NCBI RefSeq assembly: GCF_007483665.1
Contig: NZ_VIQO01000047.1
Location: 1 to 64,000, forward strand
DNA length: 64,000 nt
Reading direction: 5' to 3'
Source: Catellatospora sichuanensis
Lineage (GTDB): Bacteria > Actinomycetota > Actinomycetes > Mycobacteriales > Micromonosporaceae
A program made the position numbers and the translations under genes. The notes under the pieces are model-generated. The model was not told the DNA's origin, did not search any database, and saw only the letters and a program-made list of their open reading frames with translations. Positions 16,437 to 25,686 of the stretch are shown one piece after another (within the stretch, counting starts at the first letter, position 1; every line of letters begins with the position of its first letter).

Positions 16437-18137
16437 ATGCATCACCCACCGATCGAACCCCCAGCCGGGCCGCCAGACCGCGACACACAGCCTTGGATCC
16501 GTCGGGCAGCGCCGGCCGGCACCGGGCGGACAGCCAGACTGCTCGCGGCCGTGGGTGCCGCCGGGCTCTGCGTCGCCCTGGTCGGAGCATTACCGAGCGC
16601 CGCCTTGGCGCAAGCACCGGACCGGCTCATGGCGGTGTGTGAGCATCGACTCTGCCTGCTCGTGCTCGAGGAGGCCAGCGACAGCGACAGCGACGGCATC
16701 ACCGACGCCGACGAGACCGCGCTGGGCAGCGACCCGCACGACCCCGCGAGCCGCCCTGAGTCGAAGGAACTCTTCGAACACGCCATCGCCCGCAAGCTGC
16801 CTTCGTTCGAGCAGCACCTGACCGAGCTCGTCGCGCTGCCGCAGACCACCGCAGGCGGCGAAAAGCTCGCCACCGGGCTCGGCCTGCTCGACGTCCCGGC
16901 CAAGGGCACGTACCTGGCTTCCGTCGACGGCCTGCTGCAGAACCTGCAAGCCAACGGCTTCAACGTGGGCACCAACATGACCCTGCGGCTGCCCCGCAAG
17001 CCATCGATCACCCGGGCGGAACGGGTGCTGTTCGCCGGACGCGGCAACCTCGCGCTGTGGGGCGCCGCCACCGACGGGATCTTCGACGTCGACGGCATCT
17101 ACGGTGCGACGAACTACGGGCCCAACGGCAGGAGCACACCCGACGGCTTCACCGACGGCGGGTTCACGTTCGGCGACGGCGGGGTGCTCGGGCACCGGTA
17201 CTCGGTCACCTACGACGACGGCAGCCGCGACGACGTCTTCACCTCCACCGGGCCGCCCGGACGCGACCACTCCACCATGAGCACCGGCGTCGACAGCTAC
17301 GACGGCAACGGCAAACGGGCGGGCACCACGATCATCGTCACCCAGAGCAGCGAAACCCGCACCGAGACCACGATCGGGTCAGAGGCACGCGACGAGGACG
17401 GCAACGTCGAGGCGTCAGGGGTTACCCACGCCTCACACACCGTGACCAACAACGCCGACGGCTCGACGTTCGACATCACGGTCAGCGTCACCACCAACTA
17501 CGACAAGGACGGCAGCCAGACCGACAAGACCACCAGCTCCACCACCGTCGTGACGCACCCCGACGGCACTACCACCACCACGACGGGTACGACCACCTAC
17601 GGTGACGACGACACAGTCGACGAAGAGACCGAGACCACGACGACGACCGAGCCCGACGGCACCAGCAGCACGGCGACGATCACCATTACCTACGACGAGG
17701 AAGGCGAGGAGGAAGGGACCGAAACGACCGAAGGCTGCGTCGAGGACAACGACTGCCCGGAAGACGCGGGGGACGGCACCGACGAAGCCGGCTACACGCC
17801 CGACCCCGACTACGCGGGCGTGCCGGTCATCACGGCCGAGGACATGGCACGCGTCATCGCCCGGCTCAACAGCACCCGCAACCCCGACCCGGACTCCGGC
17901 GGCGTCGACCCCCGCACCGGTGAGATCGACATCAGCGACGTCATCGTTCCGGCCGGCGGATATGACCCGACGATCGCGCTGGTCCACCCCGACGGCGTGG
18001 TGACGATCGCGGTCGGCGGCACCCCGAGCTTCAACCGCACCCAGCCCAGGTACGGCAACGACCTCAACGTCATGGTCGACCTCGCCGGCATCCACCCGCC
18101 CAACAACGACACCGACCCGGTGTCCTGGCCCTCCTGA
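16437..18137 (+). CDS. Large secreted protein with Ca-binding (thrombospondin type 3-like) repeat and Thr/acidic-rich region
   Basis: A 566-residue exported protein. A long N-terminus (about 28 residues, two Arg) precedes a hydrophobic core at about 33-58 ending A-L-A-Q-A, a signal peptidase I site. Right after comes D-S-D-S-D-G-I-T-D-A-D-E, a calcium-binding thrombospondin type 3/EF-like repeat (about 81-105). A central domain (about 110-290) is followed by a low-complexity stretch rich in Thr, Asp and Glu (about 290-440), then a smaller C-terminal domain with a C-V-E-D-N-D-C acidic turn before it. Function unknown; a surface-associated structural or adhesive role is only an inference. Confidence 0.75.
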   Translation: MHHPPIEPPAGPPDRDTQPWIRRAAPAGTGRTARLLAAVGAAGLCVALVGALPSAALAQAPDRLMAVCEHRLCLLVLEEASDSDSDGITDADETALGSDPHDPASRPESKELFEHAIARKLPSFEQHLTELVALPQTTAGGEKLATGLGLLDVPAKGTYLASVDGLLQNLQANGFNVGTNMTLRLPRKPSITRAERVLFAGRGNLALWGAATDGIFDVDGIYGATNYGPNGRSTPDGFTDGGFTFGDGGVLGHRYSVTYDDGSRDDVFTSTGPPGRDHSTMSTGVDSYDGNGKRAGTTIIVTQSSETRTETTIGSEARDEDGNVEASGVTHASHTVTNNADGSTFDITVSVTTNYDKDGSQTDKTTSSTTVVTHPDGTTTTTTGTTTYGDDDTVDEETETTTTTEPDGTSSTATITITYDEEGEEEGTETTEGCVEDNDCPEDAGDGTDEAGYTPDPDYAGVPVITAEDMARVIARLNSTRNPDPDSGGVDPRTGEIDISDVIVPAGGYDPTIALVHPDGVVTIAVGGTPSFNRTQPRYGNDLNVMVDLAGIHPPNNDTDPVSWPS

Positions 18138-18143
18138 ACAGTC

Positions 18144-18198
18144 CTGCGGTCATGCGTCCCCGCAGCGGTTCTGCCGGAGCAGGGACGCATGACCGCAG
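18144..18198. terminator. Long inverted repeat after the secreted protein gene
   Basis: CTGCGGTCATGCGTCCC (18144-18160) is the exact reverse complement of 18182-18198, with 21 bases between, starting 7 bases after the stop codon. The 17-bp stem probably serves as the transcription terminator. Confidence 0.65.
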
Positions 18199-18262
18199 TT
18201 GCCGACGGCGCCCACGATGGCCGCCACTGAAATCGCTTCATCTAGCCGATCGGGGAAACTCA

Positions 18263-19216
18263 GTGCCGCTGCACGTAACCGCGGTCGCCGCCACCAACAC
18301 CGGACGGGCTGCGACGGTAAGGGAACACTACTGGGCGGGCTACCGGTGCCACTCGCGGATCGTGCGCTCCACCCGACCGCGGCTGGCTCCGGTGCTGCTG
18401 GTCGGCGGCGCCTTCCAGCGCAAGGAGGACTGGGGCCGCCTGGAGCAGGGACTGCTGACCTACGCGGATGTCGTCACCGTGGACCTGCCCGGATGGGGCA
18501 CGGCAGACCTGCTGCCCGAAACCTACGGCGTCGACTTCCTCGCCGCAGCCCTCGACCACATCCTCGGCGAACTCGGATTAGCGCAGGTCAACGTCACCAG
18601 CGGCTCGTATGGCACCGCGATCGCCTACCGCCTGGCCCAACTCCACCCCGGCCGAGTCGCCCGGATGGTGCTCATCGGCACGATGACCGCCATCCCCGAC
18701 GACGCCGCCGACGCCTTCCGCCACACCCTCGACCTGCTGGCAGCAGGCCAGATGGACGAGTTCGCCACGACGACCGTCGACCTCAGCCTCACCCGCGACA
18801 TCGACGCCGACATCACCATACGGCGCCAAGTCCTGCGAAGAATCCTGCTGAACCGCGTCCGCACCGCCACCGCCGACGAAATCGCCAAGTACGCCGCCAA
18901 CACCCGGCGGCTGCTCAACGGCACCCTGGTCGACTTCACGCGGCCACCGACACAGCCGGCTCTGGTCACCACCGGCGAGCACGACACGTTCACCACCCCA
19001 CGGATGTGCCGGGAACTCGCCGGCACCTGCCCCGACAGCTGGTTCGCGGTGATCCGCAACGCCGACCACCTCGTGCACATGGAACGCAGCGCAGAGGTCG
19101 TCGACCTCATGACCCGCTTCTTTGGCGACGCAGACCTCACCGACCTGCCTTACTGCACCGGCGTGCACCGCTCGGGCAGTGCCACCAGTGCGGGACCCGC
19201 CGCCGGCACCGAGTGA
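18263..19216 (+). CDS. Alpha/beta hydrolase
   Basis: A 317-residue alpha/beta hydrolase: oxyanion strand L-L-V-G-G-A-F at about residue 40, the nucleophile elbow S-G-S-Y-G-T at about 110 (Ser in a Sm-x-S-x-Sm turn), an acidic residue in T-T-G-E-H-D (about 240) and the final catalytic His in N-A-D-H-L-V-H. The substrate cannot be read from sequence. GTG 18263 is chosen because GGGGA lies 7 bases upstream; the longer frame from 18152 reads through the upstream terminator hairpin. Cytosolic, no signal peptide. The last 35 residues, rich in Gly, Ser and Thr, are probably disordered. Confidence 0.82.
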   Translation: MPLHVTAVAATNTGRAATVREHYWAGYRCHSRIVRSTRPRLAPVLLVGGAFQRKEDWGRLEQGLLTYADVVTVDLPGWGTADLLPETYGVDFLAAALDHILGELGLAQVNVTSGSYGTAIAYRLAQLHPGRVARMVLIGTMTAIPDDAADAFRHTLDLLAAGQMDEFATTTVDLSLTRDIDADITIRRQVLRRILLNRVRTATADEIAKYAANTRRLLNGTLVDFTRPPTQPALVTTGEHDTFTTPRMCRELAGTCPDSWFAVIRNADHLVHMERSAEVVDLMTRFFGDADLTDLPYCTGVHRSGSATSAGPAAGTE

Positions 19217-19975
19217 CCGGCTCCTATCAGATGGCACGACAACGGCGCTCACTTATCAAAACGAGTCGCCGTTCAGCAACATCGAAAGAGACATCATCCA
19301 GCCACGCGTCGTGGGCCCAGCCGTGGCCGGGGCACCACGCCCGCGCGTCCGGGTATGGATCGGCTGGATGCCTCGTTCAGCCGGCGTTGACCAGCTCCCA
19401 CTAGGAATCTTCAACAAGACGACACGAGGTTGTCGGTACCTCAACCCGTGACAATAATCTGGGATCCAGTCATCTCAACAGCTCATGGCAAGTCCTCGGC
19501 GAACATTGGCCATGCGGGACGTTCAGGCTGCCAGTAGCGTGGCTACCGGCTACCGAAGAACGCGATGCGCGGTCGACGCACCAGCGGTATTGGCATTGGA
19601 CATCTTGCCGAGCCACCTCCGTTTCGTGGCGCTCCACCACATCGCCCAGATCGGGCTAATAGATGACGTAACCTGACGCCTTAGATGCAATGGGCACGAG
19701 TCCGGACAGCCGTTGCGCCAGCGAAGCCGAGGGTATGCCGACGGACAGTTGCTGGCCGCAAATGGTGATCTTGATAATCAGGTCAGATCAGCGCGGCCCC
19801 TGGCCGTTGACATCGCAGCGCTCGCGAACAGAACTGCACCCGCCGCACCGGCCGACCGGGTTCTCGGCGGCCGACGCGGCGCCGATGCCGATTGTCCGCT
19901 CGATCGCAGTCGCAGCCCCGGCGCCCGAAGATGGCGCCCCAGGGGACGCGGCCGGGGACTGTGCGACCACACACA
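19217..19975. other. About 760 bases without a supportable gene
   Basis: No frame is convincing. A 63-codon plus-strand frame at 19485-19676 has no ribosome site or recognisable motif. The segment ends at the ISL3 left inverted repeat. Confidence 0.4.
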
Positions 19976-21610
19976 AACGGCTCAGGCGCACTTCCGGTGG
20001 TGACCGTGCGTGAGGTCAGCTGAGCAGGATGCGGTGGCGTAGCAGGGTGAAGCCAGCTCGGCCGTGCATCTGGCGCATGATCCGCTTTGTCTTGGTGTTT
20101 ACGCCTTCGGTTCCGCCGTTGTGGTAGGGCAGGGTGACGGCCGCGTGGACGGCGTCCCGGTCCTGGTCGAGACCGCGGCTGAGGGAGTGCAGGCAAGGTA
20201 GGTTCGCCGCTCGGGTGGCGGTGATCCACTGGTCGAGGCGTTCACTGTTGCCGTCCTGCGGCCGCAGTAGGCCGGCGAACGAGCGGATGAGTTCGGCGAG
20301 GTCGATCATCTCGGGGCAGGTGGCGGTGAGATCGTCGCGGGTGGTGCGCTGTTTGTCGGTGAGGTTGTCCGGGTGGGTGAGCATGAGTCTGGCCAGGCGG
20401 CGGGGCGAGATGGAGGGCCGGTCTCCTTCGACTCGGCCCTGGGTGATGTAGCGGTAGAGAAGGTTGACGCTGCCCTGGTAGCCCTGGTCTTTGATCTCGG
20501 CGAAAAGTCGCAGGACGCTGACGGCGGGTTCGTCGGTGCGGCGTTGCCGTAGATGGTCGCGGTAGGGGTCGACCAGGGTCGGCCGGTACTGCGGTGCGCG
20601 TTGCAGGCGTTCGGGTTCGGGTACGCGTGCGTAGCGTTTGACGGTGTTGAGCGACAGGTTCAGCCTTCGTGCGCATTCCAGCAGGCCGACCCGCTGCTGG
20701 AGTAGGTCATGGATTTGATGCCAGCGTTGCAGGGTGGTCTGGGCGCGTGGGCCGTCCTGGGGCAGGCTGGCCTTGGCCCAGCAGGCGCTGTGCGCGGCGA
20801 CCTCCTTCGTCACGGCCTTGCCGAGGTTGCTCCACAGGTGCCAGCGGTCCGCGACCTGCACCGCGTCGGGCAGTGCGCGCCGGACCGCTTCGGCGTATGC
20901 GCCCGAACCGTCTCGGCAGACCACCTGCACGCCGGGGTGCTCACGCAGCCATGCCTCGAGGGTGTCCGCGCTACGGTCGGGCAGTACGTCCACGCGCCTA
21001 CGGGTCTCGGCGTCGATCAGAACCGTGGCGTAACGGTGGCGCCGGCGTAACGCGAAGTCGTCCACGCCCAGCACCCTCGGAACCGGCAGCCGGGCGACCG
21101 GCACGCGTAGCAGCGCCCGGACAGTGGTGTGCCGTGACAGACGGATGCCCAGCTCCGACAGCAACCGGGCCGCGCCGCGCCCGGCCAGTTCCCGGGCCAC
21201 CGCGCCGACCTGCCCGGCCAGCCGCATGGTCCGCCGCTGGTAGCGCTCCAGCACACCGGGCACCTGCTCACGGAACGTCAGACGGCAGCCATACGTCGGG
21301 CAGACCAGCCGACGCATGCGCACCACGAGCAGTACCCGACGGGCGTCGACGCAGACGTCGCTCACGGTCCGTTCGTGATAGCCGTGCACACGTGCGGTGG
21401 CTGCGCCGCAGTCCGGGCAGAGCACCGCCTGCCCCGTGGTTCGCCCACGCACCAGGATCCATTCGCCCTCGTCCGTCACCTCCTCCACGACCAGCGGCGA
21501 CAACCCGGCGAACACGATGCGGGCAAGACCAGCAGCATCACACCCGGCAGCAGTATCCAATATGGATGACCGCGACGCACAGTCACCACCGGAAGTGATC
21601 CAGAGCCGTT
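19976..21610. mobile_element. ISL3-family insertion sequence with matched terminal repeats
   Basis: The left end at 19976-20011 (AACGGCTCAGG..., then CACTTCCGGTGGTGAC) matches the reverse complement of the right end at 21575-21610 over about 36 bases with four mismatches. One transposase gene fills the element. ISL3 elements usually make 8-bp target duplications, but the bases just outside (CACACACA on the left, AGTTACAC on the right) do not match. Confidence 0.8.
20016..21560 (-). CDS. ISL3-family transposase
   Basis: A 514-residue protein of normal family length. It has an N-terminal zinc finger (C-P-D-C and C-P-x-x-G-C, about residues 48-92), a helix-turn-helix region, and the DDE core starting with G-V-D-D-F-A (about 166). 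V-A-D-R-W-H-L (about 240) and the C-terminal H-N-G-G-T-E-G-V-N region with the catalytic Glu complete it. The frame is intact, so the element could be active. It lies in the spacer after the alpha/beta hydrolase and disrupts no visible gene. Confidence 0.93.
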   Translation of the reverse strand: MDTAAGCDAAGLARIVFAGLSPLVVEEVTDEGEWILVRGRTTGQAVLCPDCGAATARVHGYHERTVSDVCVDARRVLLVVRMRRLVCPTYGCRLTFREQVPGVLERYQRRTMRLAGQVGAVARELAGRGAARLLSELGIRLSRHTTVRALLRVPVARLPVPRVLGVDDFALRRRHRYATVLIDAETRRRVDVLPDRSADTLEAWLREHPGVQVVCRDGSGAYAEAVRRALPDAVQVADRWHLWSNLGKAVTKEVAAHSACWAKASLPQDGPRAQTTLQRWHQIHDLLQQRVGLLECARRLNLSLNTVKRYARVPEPERLQRAPQYRPTLVDPYRDHLRQRRTDEPAVSVLRLFAEIKDQGYQGSVNLLYRYITQGRVEGDRPSISPRRLARLMLTHPDNLTDKQRTTRDDLTATCPEMIDLAELIRSFAGLLRPQDGNSERLDQWITATRAANLPCLHSLSRGLDQDRDAVHAAVTLPYHNGGTEGVNTKTKRIMRQMHGRAGFTLLRHRILLS

Positions 21611-21731
21611 AGTTACACAGACCCCGCGGCGCCGTTGCGGGCAGGTAGGTGCTGCCCTTTTCGTGTCCGGCGTATCACCGCCCACCCCGCTCGGCTGACG
21701 GCTCCTCGTCGCAACGTTATGCCGTGGGGTT

Positions 21732-22559
21732 TCAGTCGAGGCCGCGCCGCAGTTCGCGTACGGCCAGTGGCGCGAACACGGCGCAGATGCCTGCTGCCCA
21801 TGCGATTGCGAGCAGGGCGTCTGCGGTGACGGTGTGTCCGGCGGGTAGCGCGCCTTGGCCGAGGGTGAGTCCGCGTAGGGCGTTGGCGGCGGCGGTGACG
21901 GGTTGGTGTTCGGCGAAGGCCTGCAGCCAGCCGGGCATGGTTTGGGTGGGCAGGAATACGGAGCTGGTCAGGGTCATGGGGAAGACGACCATGTAGATCG
22001 CGGCTTGGATGGCTTCGGAGTTGCGGACGGCCAGGCCGAGGTAGGCCATCAGCCATGAGCATGCGAAGCCGAAGATGAGCGCGACACCCAGTGCGGAGAG
22101 CAGTCCTGTCAGGCCGTTGTGCCAGCGGAAGCCGAGGGTGATGCCGACGGCGAGTTGCAGGCCGAGGATGGCGGTGTTGCGGATCAGGTCGGCCAGGGTG
22201 CGGCCGGTTAGTGCGGCTGAGCGGGCCATGGGCAGGGAGCGGAAGCGATCGAGGATGCCGTTGGTGCGGTCGTTGTGCAGACCGTAGGCGGCGGGCGCGG
22301 ACCCGAACACTGCGGACTGGGCGAGGATGCCGGGGATAAGCCAATTGATGTATTGGCCGTGGGCTGCGGGTGGTAGGGCGGTCTGGATGGCGCCGCCGAA
22401 GACGTACAGGAACATGAGCATGAAGACGACCGGCTGGATGGTCGACAGGATGAGCACGTCGGGCAGGCGGAGATTGGCCAGCAGGTTCCTGCGGGTGATC
22501 ACGCCGGTGTGGATGGCGGCGCGGCTGATGCCAAGGGCGTATGCGGCTGCGGCGCTCAT
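21732..22559 (-). CDS. ABC-2 type transporter permease (DrrB-like)
   Basis: A 275-residue permease with six predicted helices and the ABC-2 signature region around L-D-R-F-R-S-L-P-M (about residues 100-108), the cytosolic coupling helix of DrrB/NodJ exporters. It should pair with the ATPase encoded immediately upstream (4-base ATGA overlap, 22556-22559) to export a drug or lipid-like compound. The cluster also encodes a TetR regulator on the other strand. Confidence 0.9.
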   Translation of the reverse strand: MSAAAAYALGISRAAIHTGVITRRNLLANLRLPDVLILSTIQPVVFMLMFLYVFGGAIQTALPPAAHGQYINWLIPGILAQSAVFGSAPAAYGLHNDRTNGILDRFRSLPMARSAALTGRTLADLIRNTAILGLQLAVGITLGFRWHNGLTGLLSALGVALIFGFACSWLMAYLGLAVRNSEAIQAAIYMVVFPMTLTSSVFLPTQTMPGWLQAFAEHQPVTAAANALRGLTLGQGALPAGHTVTADALLAIAWAAGICAVFAPLAVRELRRGLD

Positions 22560-23506
22560 GCGGTGCTCCGGGCGGAGCGGCTGGTGTTGTGGCGGGTGAG
22601 GGCGAGGAAGACGTCGTCGAGCGTCGGCCCATGCAGTGCGATGTCGGTGGGCGTCAGGTCGGCTTGGTCCAGCAAGCCCATCGCGTGTCGCAGCGTGAGC
22701 GGTCCATCGGGTGCGGGCAGCAGGATCCGGTCGCGGTCGCGCCGTGGGGCCAGGGGCTGTAGTGCAGTCATGGCTGCGTCCAGTTGGTGCGGGGGTAGGT
22801 CGAGTTCGACGACTGCGGCACCGGTGCGGTCCTTGAGTTCGGTGGCGGTGCCTTCGGTGAGCAGGCGGCCGTGGTCGATGACGGCGATGCGGTCGGCGAG
22901 TTGGTCGGCTTCATCCAGGTATTGGGTGGTCAGTAGGACTGTCGTGCCGTCGGCGGCTAGGTCGCGTACGAGTGACCAGAGGTCGTGGCGGCTGGCGGGG
23001 TCGACGCCGGTCGTGGGTTCGTCGAGGAACAGGACTTGGGGGCGGCCGATGAGGCTGGCGGCCAGGTCGATGCGCCGTCGCATGCCGCCGGAGTAGGTCT
23101 TCACCTGCCGGTCGGCGGCCGTGTCGAGGCCGATGCGGGTCAGGATTTCGGCGGCGCGGCTGGTGGCGGCCCGGCGGGTAAGGCCGTAGAGGCGGCCGAT
23201 CATGGTGATGTTCTCGCGTCCGGTCAGATGGTCGTCGACTGCGGCGAACTGGCCTGCCAGTCCAATGAGTTGCCGTACCCGGCCCGCTTCGGCGACGACG
23301 TCGTGGCCGGCGACGAGGGCGGTGCCGCCGTCGGGGCGCAGCAGGGTCGCAAGGATGCGAATCAGGGTGGTCTTGCCTGCGCCGTTCGGGCCTAGCAGGG
23401 CGTAGATGCCGCCGCGTGAGACTCGCAGGCTCAGGCCGTCGAGGGCACGGGTGCCGCCGCGGAACTGTTTGGTGAGCCCATCGACTGCGATGGCCGGGTC
23501 GTTCAT
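22556..23506 (-). CDS. Daunorubicin-resistance-type ABC transporter ATPase (DrrA family)
   Basis: A 316-residue ATPase with Walker A G-P-N-G-A-G-K-T-T (residues 39-47), the signature Y-S-G-G-M-R-R-R, Walker B F-L-D-E-P-T-T-G-V-D, and the extra C-terminal DrrA domain (about 215-316). It powers efflux with the coupled permease. ATG 23506 is preferred over the in-frame GTG at 23512 because GGAGG ends 5 bases before it. Transcription should start from the promoter at about 23538-23567, overlapping that of the divergent TetR gene. Confidence 0.93.
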   Translation of the reverse strand: MNDPAIAVDGLTKQFRGGTRALDGLSLRVSRGGIYALLGPNGAGKTTLIRILATLLRPDGGTALVAGHDVVAEAGRVRQLIGLAGQFAAVDDHLTGRENITMIGRLYGLTRRAATSRAAEILTRIGLDTAADRQVKTYSGGMRRRIDLAASLIGRPQVLFLDEPTTGVDPASRHDLWSLVRDLAADGTTVLLTTQYLDEADQLADRIAVIDHGRLLTEGTATELKDRTGAAVVELDLPPHQLDAAMTALQPLAPRRDRDRILLPAPDGPLTLRHAMGLLDQADLTPTDIALHGPTLDDVFLALTRHNTSRSARSTA

Positions 23507-23520
23507 CGGCACCTCCAGTT

Positions 23521-23567
23521 GTGTACTTGAAAGTCAACATAAGGCTAAGTACACTTCGACGTCAACA
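23521..23567. promoter_or_regulatory. Divergent overlapping promoters with repeated operator
   Basis: For the TetR gene: TTGAAA at 23527-23532, 17 bases, TACACT at 23550-23555. For the ABC genes on the minus strand: TTGACG (23567-23562), 17-18 bases, TTATGT/TATGTT (about 23544-23538). Within the same bases lie a direct repeat, ACTT-N4-GTCAACA at 23525-23539 and 23553-23567, and an inverted repeat GTGTACTT/AAGTACAC (23521-23528 and 23547-23554). TetR binding here would shut both directions. Confidence 0.65.
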
Positions 23568-23585
23568 AGTGTTCGGAGGCTACAG

Positions 23586-24218
23586 GTGAGCGCAGACAGA
23601 CCGGAGCCCGTACGGCGCTTGCCTCGCGCGCAGCGGCGGGAGCAGATCCTGGTTGCGGCAACCGAGGCGTTCGCGCGCAGCGGGTACGCGGCCACGGGTT
23701 TGGACGACATCGCCTCCGAGGCGTGTGTTACCCGGGTGATCCTGTACCGGCACTTCGATTCCAAGACCGACCTGTACCAGGCGGTCCTGGACCGCATGTG
23801 CGCTCGCCTTGATGCCCACGTCGACGAACCGGTCGGCGGGTTCTCTGACGCCAGCGTCGACGGCCTGCTGGCCGCGGCGATCGAGTCCCCGGCCGGGTTC
23901 CGGCTGCTGTTCCAGCACGCGCTGCGTGAACCGGAGTTCAAGGAGCGCATCGAGAAGTTCCGCGCCGACATCACCGCCGCTGCCTTCCTGCAGATCGCCG
24001 CAGTAGTTCCCGACAAGGCCCTGGCCCGCTGGGCTGCGCAGCTGGCGCCGGTGGTCGCGATCGAGGCGATCATCGCCTGGCTCGACGCAGGCCAGCCCGA
24101 ACCGTCCCGGGCAGCCGCCCGGGTGCGGCAGGCGGTCATGGGCGTCATCGGCGCCGCCGTCGCCTCCGAGGTCGACTGCTCCCTTCCCGCCCCCGCACGC
24201 ACGGAGGACCACCCATGA
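23586..24218 (+). CDS. TetR-family transcriptional regulator
   Basis: A 210-residue repressor: N-terminal TetR helix-turn-helix at about residues 15-62 (R-E-Q-I-L-V-A-A, then the Y-R-H-F-D-S-K recognition end) and an alpha-helical ligand domain. It should repress the divergent drug exporter and itself from the operator region at 23521-23567, released by the exported compound. GTG 23586 has GGAGG 6 bases upstream. The longer frame runs through the promoter. Its stop overlaps the methyltransferase start by 4 bases. Confidence 0.9.
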   Translation: MSADRPEPVRRLPRAQRREQILVAATEAFARSGYAATGLDDIASEACVTRVILYRHFDSKTDLYQAVLDRMCARLDAHVDEPVGGFSDASVDGLLAAAIESPAGFRLLFQHALREPEFKERIEKFRADITAAAFLQIAAVVPDKALARWAAQLAPVVAIEAIIAWLDAGQPEPSRAAARVRQAVMGVIGAAVASEVDCSLPAPARTEDHP

Positions 24219-24877
24219 CCAGCACAGCAAAACCGGAGACAGGTGAGACCCCGACCGCCCGGCAGAAGCGGGTGTGGGACAAGTCCGCCCCCGGCTACGA
24301 CAAGCAGATGACCTTCGTGGAGAAGGTGTGGTTTCCCGGCGCGCGCCAGTGGCTCGGCGAGCGGGCGCACGGCCGGGTGCTCGAGGTTGCGGTCGGCACC
24401 GGCCGCAACCTGCCCCACTACCGTTCAGGCGTCACCATCACCGGTGTCGACCTGAGCCCGGCGATGCTCGCCCTGGCCCGCGATCGGGCTGCCGCGCTGG
24501 GCCTGGCCGCCGAACTGCGCGAAGGCGACGCCGAGCAGCTGCCGTTTCCCGACGCGTCGTTCGACACGGTGGTGTGCGCCCTGTCGCTGTGCTCCATCCC
24601 CCAGCCCGCCGCCGCACTCGCTGAGATGCGCCGGGTCCTGGTGCCCGGCGGCACGCTGCTGCTGGTCGACCACATCGGTAGCAGCTGGCTGCCGCTGCAC
24701 GCCGCACAGCGGCTGTTCGAGCAGATCACCGTACGTGCCGCAGGCGAGCACTTCACCCGCCGCCAGCTGCCCCTCGTGCAGGCCGCGGGGTTCGAGGTCG
24801 AGGAGTCCGAGCGGCTCAAGGCCGGCACGGTCGAACGTATCCGTGCCCGCAAACCCGCTGCGCAGGCCGACGCGTGA
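24215..24877 (+). CDS. Class I SAM-dependent methyltransferase
   Basis: A 220-residue methyltransferase of the UbiE/Methyltransf_11 type: SAM motif I L-E-V-A-V-G-T-G (about residues 55-62), motif II acidic turn G-V-D-L-S, then G-D-A-E-Q-L-P-F-P-D and the L-V-P-G-G-T-L-L-L-V strand. The acceptor is unknown. It overlaps both neighbours (TetR upstream, phosphotransferase downstream), so it is co-expressed with the regulator and may modify the same toxic compound that the ABC exporter removes. Confidence 0.9.
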   Translation: MTSTAKPETGETPTARQKRVWDKSAPGYDKQMTFVEKVWFPGARQWLGERAHGRVLEVAVGTGRNLPHYRSGVTITGVDLSPAMLALARDRAAALGLAAELREGDAEQLPFPDASFDTVVCALSLCSIPQPAAALAEMRRVLVPGGTLLLVDHIGSSWLPLHAAQRLFEQITVRAAGEHFTRRQLPLVQAAGFEVEESERLKAGTVERIRARKPAAQADA

Positions 24878-25686
24878 ACCTCGCTGACGGCACGACGCTC
24901 GGGCCGGCACTCGGGGTCGGCCGTGAGGCCGAGGTCTACGGCTTCGGTGATGACGCGGTGCTCAAGCTCTACCGGCCTGGGTTCGGCGGCCACCGCACCG
25001 AGGCCGCGGCCCTGCGGGCCCTCGACAGTCAGGGCATCGCGCCGAAGCTCGTCGACGTCGTGGTCCACGACGGCCGCACCGGCCTGATAGTCGAGCGCGT
25101 GCCCGGGTCGGACATGCTGACACATCTGCAGCGGCAGCCGTGGCACGTGCGCGCTGTCGCCCGTTCGCTGGCGGCAGCACACCTGGCGGTCCACCAGGTG
25201 CAGGCACCGGCGGACCTGGCCGACCTGCGCGAGGTGATGGCGGCCCGGATCCGCGACGCCGGACTGCCGCAGCACCTGCTCGGTTTCGTCTCGCGGGTCC
25301 TAGACGGACTGCCTGACGGCGACCGGCTGTGCCACGGCGACTACCACCCGGGCAACGTGCTGCGGGCCGGTGACCGGACCGCGGTCATCGACTGGGGCGC
25401 TGCGACCCGCGGTGCACCCGGGGCTGACCATGCCCGCACGCTTCTGCTGCTGCGCTGGGCCGACCCGCTGCCCGACACACCGCTGGTGTCACGGGCGGTC
25501 ATCGCGACCGGCCGCCGGCTGCTGGCCTCGGCGTACGCCCGCGCTTACCGGCGAGGTTCGGCACCGCTGCAGCAGACCCAGTCATGGCTGACGGTGCACC
25601 TGGCGGCACGGCTGAGCGAGGGCATCGCCGCGGAGCGGGACATGCTGCTGCGCCGGCTCCGCCGAGCACAGCACAACACCGTCTGA
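24874..25686 (+). CDS. APH-family small-molecule phosphotransferase
   Basis: A 270-residue kinase with the aminoglycoside phosphotransferase fold: N-lobe G-R-E-A-E-V-Y and ATP-binding Lys in A-V-L-K-L-Y (about residue 31), catalytic loop H-G-D-Y-H-P-G-N (about 153-160) and metal-binding I-D-W-G (about 171). It may inactivate an antibiotic or phosphorylate a metabolite; homology alone does not decide. GTG 24874 overlaps the previous stop by 4 bases. It closes the TetR-methyltransferase-kinase operon, followed by a terminator hairpin. Confidence 0.87.
   Translation: MNLADGTTLGPALGVGREAEVYGFGDDAVLKLYRPGFGGHRTEAAALRALDSQGIAPKLVDVVVHDGRTGLIVERVPGSDMLTHLQRQPWHVRAVARSLAAAHLAVHQVQAPADLADLREVMAARIRDAGLPQHLLGFVSRVLDGLPDGDRLCHGDYHPGNVLRAGDRTAVIDWGAATRGAPGADHARTLLLLRWADPLPDTPLVSRAVIATGRRLLASAYARAYRRGSAPLQQTQSWLTVHLAARLSEGIAAERDMLLRRLRRAQHNTV

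Noticed and set aside
20669-21598. 309-codon plus-strand frame inside the IS
   Set aside because: Shadow of the ISL3 transposase; Arg/Pro/Ala-rich.
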